Part shown: positions 29,320 through 40,010 of the stretch, in pieces
How positions within the stretch are numbered: position 1 is the first letter of the stretch
Layout of the letters: every line of letters starts with the position of its first letter
Assembly (NCBI RefSeq): GCF_027943255.1
Contig: NC_072897.1
Location: 18,600,044 to 18,664,043, forward strand
Origin: Anastrepha obliqua
Lineage: Eukaryota > Arthropoda > Insecta > Diptera > Tephritidae
Direction of reading: 5' to 3'
DNA length: 64,000 nucleotides
The notes under the pieces: generated by a model
The model's database searches: none
Told to the model about the DNA's origin: nothing
What the model saw: only the letters and a program-made list of their open reading frames with translations
Program-made: the position numbers and the translations under genes

Positions 29320-32293
29320 TAGGGTGTCCCGTCAATGTATGAAATTTTTTATTTTTCAAGATATCCAAACGCAAGAGTTGTCAAAATTTGCGTAATTTTA
29401 CACAGATTACGAATATCATAAGAAAATTTGAATTACATATTATCTTGAGGGCTCTACAGAACGTTAAAGTTTATTAAATCTTACATTTTTACAAGAATAA
29501 ACTATATGCCGAAAATAAAACAAAAGTTAAATTCATAAGCTGGTTTATTATGCAAATTAGTGAACTACAGAACAATAAAATAAAATAAACGAAGTAAAGC
29601 GGTCAATTAATAAAAGAATCTTAATATTTAAAAAGATTTTTGTGTCCAAAATTTGGCATTTCTGCTCGAGATTGTAGCCTGGTTCTAATGAAACCATCTC
29701 TAGAGCTTGCGGCAGTTACACGTTGTGAGGCCTCTATTACCAGTTTTACACACCTTTCCACTGATTGTGTATGACAAGGAAAGTCATCGATTTCCAAGAT
29801 CTTATCTTTTGCCATGTTTTTTAGCTCCTCGTCTGAAATGTGACGAAGAACAGAGGGTGTTGTAGTTAGGCATTCGTCCCATAGAATCATTTCAGTGTAA
29901 TCTCGGGCCGAGAAGTTAAGTTTTGGTGGCCTGAATATTCGGAGTTTTGTTGAAGATTCATTTTCTCTAGCTGTTATTATTTTCTGTAATGCCAGCTCCC
30001 GAATGTGATCCCTCTCATCAAATAACATACTGACAAGTAGGTTTTCTGGGTGCGCATAAAAGGCGTTTCTTTCGATAACAGGATCCACAACAGATTTCAA
30101 ATTTTCTGGCAGAAATCGAGAGTACTGAGTCAATTGGTAAGTATGTTTCGCGCCATCCTTAAAAGAACTTTGTTGCTTGATAAGGAACCACATCGGGGCG
30201 TATGCTTTAACAACATAATTGACAAGCAGTTTCAAATTTTCTGTTGGATGAAGAGTACTTATATAAAGTCTGAGTATACGATTAGCAGTAGTAAGCCATC
30301 TCGAGTGCGCCATTTTTCCAGGTTGACGGTTTGCCAGCTCAGGAGCACAGAAACCAGTTGATACAGCATTACTCATCTGATAAAGGTATTTTTGATCTGT
30401 ACTAAGATCATCGATCACATTTCTCGGCAAGTCAGGCAAATTACCAGCCACCGCACAGAAAGACACGGGGGTTTTAGTTTCACAGCCAACTAATTGTTTT
30501 CCGATAGGTCCAGAATATTCTTTAGGCCCAGAAGTGGGACCATCTAAAGTAGAAAATAGATGACGAAGCGGTAATTCGTTAGCATGAAGTAAACAAACAC
30601 ACCATTGGAGTGGCCGTTTTAAATATTGCTCTAAATTTTGAATCACGCCACCCTTCCAACCGGTATTAGTTGCAGTTCCGTCACATCCCACGCAAATCAG
30701 GTCATCTAACTTCCAACGTTGTCCTTCTAATAAAGTTGTGATCGAAATCTGAATTTCCTTCCCAGTCCCACGATTCGGCGTTGTGTGACCTAAATAAATT
30801 GATCCAGGTTCAGCCAAAACTGAGACGTGTTCTTCTAAAACTTCTTTGCGACGGTAGCGATTCCCTATTTTCTCATTTATCAGAGTCTTGTCCTTACGTC
30901 CATCAAAGTAAATGCTTTTTATAACGGTGCTTCCAATATCTTTTGAGGCTTCGGTCCGGGCTTTAGATACCGCTCTGTGGATCTTGTTTTTATCAATAAC
31001 CAGAGTTAACTCTTTGGTAGAAACCAAGCCAACGTCTGCCAAAACCGCCGAAGTTACAGCCGCAGCAGATCGCAACGATCAGCCGTATCTGTCACAGACC
31101 TTAGCCACGGTAGGCAACGGCAGTGTGTTTCGATTTGCCGTTGAAGTTGATGGCGCCTCTACTGAGGGCATGCTGGTCGATGATCCCTCTAATATCGGAT
31201 TTATTTCCAGACAAGATTCACTCATCGCATCTTCATAACAGGCTGAGTCCGAATAGGTTTCTTGAGTAGAACAGAACTTTTTTGTTGCCCTTGTTGATTC
31301 TTCTATTTGTCTCTGCTGTCGTTTCATTAATCTAGTCGTTTCCTTCTTATCAATTCCGCCAATAGCCATTTTCCTGTCATTTCTCTGATCCAACATAAAA
31401 TTTCTTTCATTGATGGGAACTTTTTTAGGTTTTAAACATGAACAAAATTTGAAAGAAGTGCATTTACAAGCAGCAACGTCGAAGAGTTTTTCTGATAACA
31501 CTGAGAAACATTTCAGTTTATTTTCATAGCTATCACTTCTTTTGTTTTTGGGGTATTTTTTTAAATGGAGATATTTTTCGAAATGTTGTTTTTGTAATTG
31601 AATAATTCGTTCTTTTGTTACGATTGGAATCGAAGCTTTGGTCCAAATATCGCATATTTTTTCAGAAACAATCGCAAATGTATCTGAATTTGATGGATCT
31701 TTTCCATTGTACTTCAATTTTAGATCGTGTTTTACGAATAAAATATATTTAATGACGTCCTTTATGGTTGGTAGCTGTCGATCGCCAACTTCTTCGTAAG
31801 GTCCCAATATAGCACAAGTAGTTTCACTACGCCTCAAACTCATTATTTAATCCACTTTTAAAAATAAAACAATCGCAACTGCACTTCAACGACACAAGAA
31901 ACTGAGTGGCTTTGAAGAAAACACTCCCTAGTTAAGGTAAGAAACACTTCGAATTATGTTGAAAACTGAGGGTATTTGCAGGTTGAAACCTAGCAAAGAT
32001 TTAGTGATTGGGAACTTGTCAATGCATGTGAATTAAAATATTATGTTTACATTATACTTGAATGTAATAAAAAAGTTAATATATTTGTGTATTCAATTCA
32101 GTTCAGCGAAATTAAAAAATGCGAAAAATTACAAAAAAAGGTAAAATATTCTAAAGTTTGAAGATCGGTAGAGACCTGAAGATATAATTTCATTTTTATT
32201 TAAAAATTATTTTTGGAATCTACAATTAATTACACAAATTTTAAGAGGTCTTGCGTTTAGAAAAACTAAAAAAAAATATTTCGGGACATCCTA
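29320..32293 (-). mobile_element. DNA transposon, hAT-like, 8-bp target duplication
   Basis: Starts TAGGGTGTCCCG and ends CGGGACATCCTA. The imperfect inverted termini extend about 55 bp and share AACGCAAGA. A perfect 8-bp duplication ATGTATAT flanks it (29312-29319 and 32294-32301). Length 2974 bp. Eight-base duplications and a TAGGG-type terminus fit the hAT superfamily, but the encoded protein lacks a hAT C-terminal domain I can recognise, so the family is left open. The target itself holds a LINE RT fragment. Confidence 0.8.
29621..31843 (-). pseudogene. Transposase with one internal stop, hAT-like fold
   Basis: Two in-phase minus-strand frames (31843-31079 and 31075-29621) are separated by a single TGA at 31076-31078. 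The N-terminal part has a Cys-rich patch (CKCTSFKFCSC). The C-terminal part has candidate catalytic acids in IYFDGRKDKT and CVGCDGTATNTGWKGG, then a C-x2-H-like CLLHANELPLRHL, and a late glutamate in HTQSVERCVKLV. This order matches DD(C2H)E transposases. Total about 740 codons. One substitution separates it from an open frame, so it is probably young. Confidence 0.75.
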
Positions 32294-32305
32294 ATGTATA
32301 TGCAT

Positions 32306-32420
32306 ATAACAGCAAGTGTGAAGGCGACAAAGATTAACAATGCACTTATGGGCATGCTACCGAACATAGGAGGACCAAAGGGCGCCAGGAGAAAAGTTCT
32401 TTTCATTGTGACAGACTCCA
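32306..32420 (+). pseudogene. LINE RT fragment
   Basis: The plus strand encodes KATKINNALMGMLPNIGGPK and GARRKVLFIVTDSI. This matches the region after the RT catalytic core in R1-clade LINEs, where PNIGGP is conserved. It is directly right of the 8-bp-TSD transposon and is only about 38 codons long. Confidence 0.55.
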
Positions 32421-32612
32421 TTAGTATACACAATAAGCATTGTTTTGCTGGGAGTTCAAAATACAAATATGTACGTACATTGGCTAGGGCATCAATTGTG
32501 CATACGCTCATACAAATACATATGTACCTACATACATGCATATGCAAAAGAGAATTGTTGTAGCAAATGTTAGGCAGGAGTTCGATCAATCGGATATTTG
32601 CTCCCTAATAGT

Positions 32613-32645
<33 letters not shown>

Positions 32646-33011
32646 TACCAGTCTAACGGTTAGACTCGATAGAAGTGAAACAAACTGAGAGAGAATAAGA
32701 CGAAAGCAGCATTAGGAGCGGGATAATTATAGGTTCATTATAATATTGCTATAAAGTTCATATTTTATTTTCTTCATTTTATCATTATTCATCCTCAATG
32801 TTTTCAATTTCAACAAATGTACGAGTGGCTTATGATAGATAAAATATGATACAAATGCTTTGGTTTCGATGTTGTCAAAAAAAATACCCAAACGGACCGA
32901 AGAAACAGACTTACAAATTTCTTCCATTTTCGTCTACTTGTATTCATATAAAAATTTATGTCTCTTCCCACCAAAGCTAAATGTATTTGTATATTTCTTC
33001 TTGTATTTATT

Positions 33012-33132
33012 CAAGGCCGAAATCCCGGCGGTACTGCAATACCGGGCCAACCCGTGGCAGAGGTGGATCAAGCTCCTAAAACACTCCGCCCATTTGATCA
33101 CTTTGATCTTAGCCATATGGCCGAGAAGCGAT
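33012..33132 (-). ncRNA. U2 snRNA-derived copy D (central deletion)
   Basis: Has the true U2 5' end (ATCGCTTCTCGG) and the 3' stem-loops, but about 70 bases between AAAGTG and AAATGGGCGG are gone, including the branch-point recognition sequence, stem-loop II and the Sm site. A short GATCAAATGGG joins the ends. Its normal upstream flank and PSEA-like box (near 33178-33195) remain. Confidence 0.88.
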
Positions 33133-33868
33133 AGCCATACACAACCAACAAACTACCTTGTCATTACATTTTCTAATAAACCTTTTGAGAATTACACGCT
33201 CACAAAAATTAATGTACGAAATATTTATACCGATTCACTTAAACACGGCGAGCTGTTTGATTTCATGTTCGTGCCTGTGTATGTGCATTTGTGCGTTCAT
33301 ATCGCCACAGTGCATGACTACCAGCCTTGGCTGAGCACAGTAAGAAAATGTATTCGAGCGTATATATGTATGTATGTACGTTAGTGTGTTTGTACGATTG
33401 TGCTCTGCGCTCAGCTTTGTGTCGATTTTACTGTGCGCTGCGCAGGTTAGGGTATTCTTGCAGAATTTAAAGATGATTCACACACTGTCGACCGACTGGG
33501 TACAGTTGTCACAAGTGATGATATTTATAATTTTTATATGAAAAATCAAGGCGAATCTTTTGGAGGTGGTAGCAATAACACAGCTGATTTGTTATTTTTT
33601 TCTTCCGCCGTGTACATTTGGATGTCAACATAAAATTGAATTACGAAACGTTTTACTTAGCTTAGTGTATGAATTCACCTTGGAAAAAATTCAATTTTCT
33701 TCTATAATCAATTTTAATAAAAAAAAACTGTTTTCAATAAATAATCAGAAATGTCCTGCAATGCAAATTAAAAAAAAATTCCATTTTGGTCTACTTGTAT
33801 TCATATAAAAATTTATGTCTCTTCCCACCAAAGCTAAATGTATTAATATATTTCTTCTTGTATTTATT

Positions 33869-34032
33869 CAAGGCCGAAATCCCAGCGGTACTGCAATACC
33901 GCGCCAACCCGTGGCAGAGGTGGAGAGCAAGCCCCTAAAACACTCCGCCCATTTCCAAAAATCAGTTTAACATTTGTTGTCCTCCGATGGAGGATCTATC
34001 AGATGTTAAGCTGATAAAAACAGATACCACAC
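33869..34032 (-). ncRNA. U2 snRNA-derived copy E (5'-truncated)
   Basis: Near-identical to copy B: U2 from about nucleotide 32 to the end, with GTGGTATCTG replacing GTAGTATCTG and an unrelated 5' segment. It retains the Sm site and the 3' stem-loops. Confidence 0.88.
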
Positions 34033-34308
34033 TACCTAGTCAATAGATTTTCTAATAAACCTTTTGAGAATTACACGCTCACAAAAATTAATGTACGAAA
34101 TATTTATACCGATTCACTTAAACTGACTTTCAGTATCTAAACCAAAAAACTGTTTTCAATAAATAATCAGAAATGTCCTACAATGCAAATTTCAAAAAAA
34201 AAAAAAAATTCCATTTTCGTCTACTTGTATTCATATAAAAATGTATGCCTCTTCCCACCAAAGCTAAATGTATTAGTATATTTCTTCTTGTATTTATTCA
34301 AGGCCGAA

Positions 34309-34462
34309 ATCCCGGCGGTACTGCAATACCGGGCCAACCCGTGGCAGAGGTGGAGAGCAAGTCCCTAAAACACTCCGCCCATTTCCAAAAATCCGTTTAA
34401 CATTTCTTCTCCTCCGATGGAGGATCTATCAGATGTTAAGCTGATAAGAACAGATACCACAC
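34309..34462 (-). ncRNA. U2 snRNA-derived copy F (5'-truncated)
   Basis: Same 5' truncation as B and E, but with TTCTTATCAGC, closer to canonical U2 in stem-loop II. The spacer between E and F is shortened to about 280 bases by an internal deletion, so the local period is 440 bp instead of about 860-960. Confidence 0.87.
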
Positions 34463-34717
34463 TACCTAGTCAATAGATTTTCTAATAAACCTTTTGAGAA
34501 TTACACGCTCACAAAAATTATTTATATCAACATATAATATTTATATCAACATATAATATAACGCTTCGTAACTAAATAACTTTCAGGCCAGCGGCGACAG
34601 CATGGCGCGGTAGCCGAGCGACTAGCAATGTGAGCTTCCGATCCAAAATCCTTGGTTGGAATCACAAGAAAAAATAAAAGTTATTTTTATTTAGTTCGTC
34701 GCTACGTTTATATCAAC

Positions 34718-37070
34718 GTACTAGCAAACCCGGCCCCCTTCGCTGGGCACACTAAAATAGAATAGATATGGTTTAGAACAGAAAATATATGGTTTTCATA
34801 TTATTTATTTCTTTATTCTTTATTCAAGCGCTTGGTTTTTGAGTAAATATAAAATATAAATTGAAAATCAGGAAAAAGGAAGATTGTTTTTAAATTTGAA
34901 ATCAACGCATATGAGTAAACAATCGTCTTTTTTCCTGATCATCCATGCATTTTTCGTTTCAATTTATATGTTTTATTAAGCATTGGAGCTTTTTTAACCA
35001 TTATCCATTTATATTTTTCAAAAAAAAAAAAAACCGAAAAAAATTGTTTTTACCACGAACACATAATTTCATTCGGATTTCACATTAAATTCTCAAATTT
35101 CGTAAGAAATTATTCACTGTTCCAAAATCCACTCCAAAAAAATTCACAAACAATTTTTACATGTTGCACTTACGTTTTTTCCTTATGGCATCCAAATCAG
35201 AAAGAAATATTGACACATTGTAACTCACACTGTCAATTTGACAGTTCAGTTCCGCCCCAAGCGTTAAAAAAGTAAGCAACATTATGGCTGGCTGAAAAGA
35301 ACGCTGTACCCGTTGCCACTGCTCCGAATTACAACCAAACTTTACGAAACCCATTTTCAATACTTACTTAACAATGTGCATAAGTTTGGTTTAATTCGGT
35401 GCAAAGACACGGCGGGTCCACGTTTTGGCATATATTTCGAGACCCTAGTCATCAATAGGTATGAAAATTACCCCGTATTAAAGCACTTATCAACAGCTTT
35501 CGTTTGATACCCATATTGTATATACACAACCAAAGGTTATCCGGATCCACGTTTTGACCTATATCTCGAGACCCCAGTCACGAAGCGGCATGAAAAATAC
35601 TCTGTACTAAAGCATTCACCAACAGCTTCAATTTGATATCCATATTGTACAAACACATTTTAAGGTCCACGTTTTGGTCTCTATCTCGAGACCCTAGTCA
35701 CAGAGCGGATGAAAATACTCTTAACTAAAGCATTCACCAACAGCTTCCATTTGATACCCATATTGTACATACACATCCGAAGGTTACCCGCGTCCACGTT
35801 TTGACCTATATCTCGAGCCCTATCCACCAATATGTATTCAAACTATACGGAAACCATCTTCAATACCTCCTTAACAATGTGTGTAAGTTTGGTTTAATTC
35901 GGTGCAAAGACACGGCGGGTCCACGTTTTGGCATATATTTCCAGACCCTAGTCATCAATAGGTATGAAAATTACCCCGTATTAAAGCACTTATCAACAGC
36001 TTTCATTTGATACCCATATTGTACATACACAACCAAAGGTTACCCGGGTCCATGTTTTGACCTATATCTCGAGACCCCAGTCACGGAGCGGCATGAAAAA
36101 TACTCTGTACTAAAGCATTCACCAACAGCTTCAATTTGATATCCATATTGTACAAACACATTCTAGGGTCCACGTTTTGGTCTCCATCTCGAGACCCTAG
36201 TCACGGAGCGGATGGAAATACTCTGAACTAAAGCATTCACCAACAGCTTCCATTTGATACCCATATTGTACATACACATCCGAAGGTTACCCGGGTCCAC
36301 GTTTTGACCTATATCTCGAGCCCTATCCACCAATAGATATCCAAACTATACGAAAACCATCTTCAATACGTCCTTAACAATGTGTGTAAGTTTGGTTTAA
36401 TTCGGTGCAAAGACACGGCGGGTCCACGTTTTGCCATATATTTCCAGACCCTAGTCATCAATAGGTATGAAAATTACCCCGTATTAAAGCACTTATCAAC
36501 AGCTTTCATTTGATACCCATATTGTACATACACAACCAAAGGTTACCCGGGTCCACGTTTTGACCTATATCGCGAGACCCCAGTCACGGAGCGGCATGAA
36601 AAATACTCTGTACTAAAGCATTCACCAACAGCTTCAATTTGATACACATATTGTACATACAAATCCAAAGGTTACCCGGGTCCACGTTTTGACCTATATC
36701 TCGAGCCCTATCCACCAATAGGAATCCAAACTATACGGAAACCATCTTCAATACCTTCTTAACAATGTGTGTAAGTTTGATTTAAGTCGGTGCAGACACG
36801 CCCGGTTAGCGAACACACACAAAAAGTTGACTTTATTTTATATATAAGATTTTTTTCAGTTTGTGTCCTAAAAGTCCAAATGTCTTACGGAACCCTATTT
36901 TTTTCCAAAATAAAATGTAATCCATGTTACTCATGGATAATGTAGTTTTCGAATGGTGAAAGAATTTTTAAAATCGGTCCAGTAGTTTTTGAGCCTATTC
37001 GTTACAAACAAACAAACAAGCAAACAAACAAACAAACAAAGTTTTCTTCTTTATAATATTAGTATAGATA
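34718..37070. mobile_element. Unclassified repeat with higher-order tandem array
   Basis: Inserted in the 5' region of Helentron-like element 2: the interrupted sequence TTTATATCAAC/ATATAACGC is continuous in element 3. It starts GTACTAGCAAACCCGG and ends in a CAAA-type microsatellite followed by TTATAATATTAGTATAGAT, an end style seen in some insect retroelements and SINE-like repeats. The core (about 35335-36800) is a tandem array. Left and right arms are AT-rich with no convincing coding region. No target duplication could be recognised. Confidence 0.6.
35335..36800. repeat. Tandem array with higher-order period of about 0.5 kb
   Basis: Monomers of about 115-130 bp share GGTCCACGTTTTG, TATATCTCGAGACCC, AAAGCATTCACCAACAGCTT and CCATATTGTACATACACA. 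They are arranged in blocks beginning at the CTTCAATAC...TTAACAATGTG segment, near 35340, 35840, 36345 and 36730, giving periods of about 505, 505 and 385 bp. The last block lacks one monomer. Confidence 0.8.
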
Positions 37071-37158
37071 ATATAACGCTTCGCAGCCAAGAGGGTCGCT
37101 TTTTCCTTTCACTTTTCCTCAAATCACTCCCAACGATTCTAAAGAAGTTTTCACTTCA

Positions 37159-37316
37159 AAAATAAAAAGTGAATTTGCGGAGATGACGGTCTCAGGATTT
37201 GAACCTGGTGCCAAGCATCTACAGGTATTGTAAAAACAACCATAGAGATGTAGCCACATTTTGATTAGTAGGGATCTCTTTTATACAAGTTATTTTAATT
37301 GTTATAGCTACCTTTT
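37159..37316. other. Spacer with a tRNA T-arm-like segment
   Basis: The minus strand near 37180-37215 reads GGTTCAAATCCTGAGACCG, a box B/T-arm-like motif with an acceptor-like TCATCTCCGCA. The 5' half of a tRNA is absent. It is probably a tRNA-derived repeat fragment. Confidence 0.35.
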
Positions 37317-37680
37317 TTACCTAGTTGTTCGCAAAGAGTCGTCTATGTCCATTGAAATCGGTGCAGGTTGTTGAAATTTCGTGGTTCGTAACTTGTTTCT
37401 TTGGATCCTAACATTTGGCCTGTTTTGATGTTGGTTTCTGTCCTCTCGATGTGGGTGGGTTGTTGAAGTGGTTGAGTATTTTCACTGAAATAATTCCTAG
37501 TTTGATTTGGGTAATCTTAGTTTGATTCAAACGATTGCGATTTATTGTTGCTTGTATCTCAAACTGATTATTAAGGTTGTCCTGGTGTATTGCACATACA
37601 TGCTATCCCATATGTTGATTCCAAGCTAATCGCGTTGTTACTGTCTACAATTTCGCCGGTGCATTGGAAGTTCAATTTAA
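37317..37680 (-). pseudogene. gag: Ty3/gypsy-type gag C-terminal fragment
   Basis: The minus strand encodes a Gln/Asn/Arg-rich stretch (EDRNQHQNRPNVRIQRNK) leading to ISMDIDDSLRT and a stop at 37317-37319. This resembles the MDVD-type C-terminal motif of gypsy Gags. The phase shifts at least once upstream. Helentron-like element 3 is inserted on its 5' side, and the Gag start lies beyond it at 39440-39506. Confidence 0.5.
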
Positions 37681-38067
37681 AAAAAAAAATACCAGTCTAA
37701 CGGTTAGACTCGATAGAAGTGAAACCTTCCGTAAAACAAACTGAGAGAGAATAAGACGAAAGCAGCATTAGGAGCGGGATAATTATAGGTTCATTATAAT
37801 ATTGCTATAAAGTTCATATTTTATTTTCTTCATTTTATCATTATTCATCCTCAATGTTTTCAATTTCAACAAATGTACGAGTGGCTTATGATAGATAAAA
37901 TATGATACAAATGCTTTGGTTTCGATGTTGTCAAAAAAAATACCCAAACGGACCGAAGAAACAGACTTACAAATTTCTTCCATTTTCGTCTACTTGTATT
38001 CATATAAAAATTTATATCTCTTCCCACCAAAGCTAAATGTATTTGTATATTTCTTCTTGTATTTATT

Positions 38068-38188
38068 CAAGGCCGAAATCCCGGCGGTACTGCAATACCG
38101 GGCCAACCCGTGGCAGAGGTGGATCAAGCTCCTAAAACACTCCGCCCATTTGATCACTTTGATCTTAGCCATAAGGCCGAGAAGCGAT
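38068..38188 (-). ncRNA. U2 snRNA-derived copy G (central deletion)
   Basis: Same deletion as copy D: U2 5' end and 3' stem-loops without the central 70 or so bases. The 5' end reads ATCGCTTCTCGGCCTTATGG, one base closer to canonical U2 than copy D. Confidence 0.88.
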
Positions 38189-38927
38189 AACCATACACAA
38201 CCAACAAACTACCTTGTCATTACATTTTCTAATAAACCTTTTGAGAATTACACGCTCACAAAAATTAATGTACGAAATATTTATACCGATTCACTTAAAC
38301 ACGGCGAGCTGTTTGATTTCATGTTCGTGCCTGTGTATGTGCATTTGTGCGTTCATATCGCCACAGTGCATGACTACCAGCCTTGGCTGAGCACAGTAAG
38401 AAAATGTATTCGAGCGTATATATGTATGTATGTACGTTAGTGTGTTTGTACGATTGTGCTCTGCGCTCAGCTTTGTGCCGATTTTACTGTGCGCTGCGCA
38501 AGTTAGGGTATTCTTGCAGAATTTAAAGATGATTCACACACTGTCGACCGACTGGGTACAGTTGTCACAAGTGATGATATTTATAATTTTTATATGAAAA
38601 ATCAAGGCGAATCTTTTGGAGGTGGTAGCAATAACACAGCTGATTTGTTATTTTTTTCTGCCGCCGTGTACATTTGGATGTCAACATAAAATTGAATTAC
38701 GAAACGTTTTACTTAGCTTAGTGTATGAATTCACCTTGGAAAAAATTCAATTTTCTTCTATAATCAATTTTAATAAAAAAAACTGTTTTCAATAAATAAT
38801 CAGAAATGTCCTGCAATGCAAATTAAAAAAAAAAAAATTCCATTTTCGTCTACTTGCATTCATATAAAAATTTATGTCTCTTCCCACCAAAGCTAAATGT
38901 ATTAATATATTTCTTCTTGTATTTATT

Positions 38928-39091
38928 CAAGGCCGAAATCCCAGCGGTACTGCAATACCGCGCCAACCCGTGGCAGAGGTGGAGAGCAAGCCCCTAAAAC
39001 ACTCCGCCCATTTCCAAAAATCAGTTTAACATTTGTTGTCCTCCGATGGAGGATCTATCAGATGTTAAGCTGATAAAAACAGATACCACAC
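38928..39091 (-). ncRNA. U2 snRNA-derived copy H (5'-truncated)
   Basis: Same form as copies B and E, lacking the first 30 or so bases and with GTGGTA at the branch-point recognition site. It is followed directly by the PSEA-like promoter flank (near 39115-39135) and the Helentron 5' region. Confidence 0.88.
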
Positions 39092-39439
39092 TACCTAGTC
39101 AATAGATTTTCTAATAAACCTTTTGAGAATTACACGCTCACAAAAATTATTTATATCAACATATAATATTTATATCAACATATAATATAACGCTTCGTAA
39201 CTAAATAACTTTCAGGCCAGCGGCGACAGCATGACGCGGTAGCCGAGCGACTAGCAATGTGAGCTTCCGATCCAAAATCCTTGGTTCGAATCACAAGAAA
39301 AAATAAAAGTTATTTTTATTTAGTTCGTCGCTACGTTTATATCAACATATAATATAACGCTTCGTAGCCAAGAGGGTCGCTTTTTCGTTTCACTTTTCCT
39401 CAAATCACTCCGAACGATTCTAAAGAAGTTTTCACTTCA

Positions 39440-39506
39440 ATAAATGTTTTAACTGCTTCTTGGTTGGTATAATCGTCCATAACTGCCTTATTTTGGCCAC
39501 CGGACA
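39440..39506 (-). pseudogene. gag: gypsy-type gag N-terminal fragment
   Basis: An ATG at 39506 (minus) opens MSGGQNKAVMDDYTNQEAVK and the frame runs into Helentron-like element 3. With the fragment at 37317-37680 it appears to be one gag gene split by that insertion, although the middle of the protein is not represented. Confidence 0.45.
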
Positions 39507-40010
39507 TTTAAATTTTGGATAATGCTAATTGGAGTGCATTTGGTACTTAGATGTGTGAATTCTTCCTTGTGCGATCTTTTAGATTTCGTCCAATAAAGCG
39601 TATAAGGAACATTGATAATCAAAATTGTAGTATAACCGCTTTTATCCGCGTCAAACTTTGGTACGGATTTAAACAGTTCCAGATCAATTTCTTTGGAATA
39701 ATTTATGCGGAGTTAGATGTTTTCGTGTTCGGTAATAGGTATTACATGAGAAAAATTTTATTTTTCCAGTGATGCCAGTCTTCGGGTAACATTGTCTTAT
39801 TGTTTTCGCCTGACTTCCATCTGTGTTTGAAATTGAAATTGAAATTTGATTAGGTCGGGAGCACAAAAAGATTTGGGGGCCCTAAAACATTCAAGCTAAA
39901 AAGCTCACTATATTTAGAGCTCTGAAAAGAGAGTAAATAGTCAAGGGAGAGAGGAGAAAAGTGTCAGAGAATGAGATAGGAAAGAATAGAGACAGAGACA
40001 TAGTCCTGTG
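39507..40010. other. Non-coding stretch upstream of the gag fragment
   Basis: Probably leader or LTR remnant of the gypsy-type element, then a purine-rich stretch (39905-40005). No gene seen. Confidence 0.4.

Larger units (their letters stand above)
32646..37158 (-). mobile_element. Helentron-like element 2 carrying U2 snRNA units
   Basis: Same order as element 1: 3' end after a poly(A) run (TACCAGTCTAACGGTTAGAC with intact hairpin arms), endonuclease remnant (about 32790-32925), U2 copies D, E and F with spacers, tRNA-like module (34602-34665) and the 5' end palindrome at 37144-37157. A 2.35-kb repeat (34718-37070) interrupts the 5' region. The 3' subterminal repeat is partly deleted. U2 copy D carries the same large deletion as copy G of element 3, so elements 2 and 3 share a recent ancestor. 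Confidence 0.7.
37690..39439 (-). mobile_element. Helentron-like element 3 carrying U2 snRNA units
   Basis: The most complete copy in the window at its ends. The 3' end is TACCAGTCTAACGGTTAGAC, followed by the subterminal palindrome GAAGTGAAACCTTC; the 5' end palindrome GAAGTTTTCACTTC lies at 39425-39438. These two palindromes are near copies of each other in inverted arrangement, as known for Helentron termini. Between them are the endonuclease remnant, U2 copies G and H and the tRNA-like module. It is inserted in a gypsy-type gag gene, with gag sequence on both sides. Confidence 0.75.

Noticed and set aside
35335..36800. CRISPR array
   Set aside because: Repeats are over 100 bp, are grouped in higher-order blocks, and have no unique spacers; this is eukaryotic satellite-like DNA.
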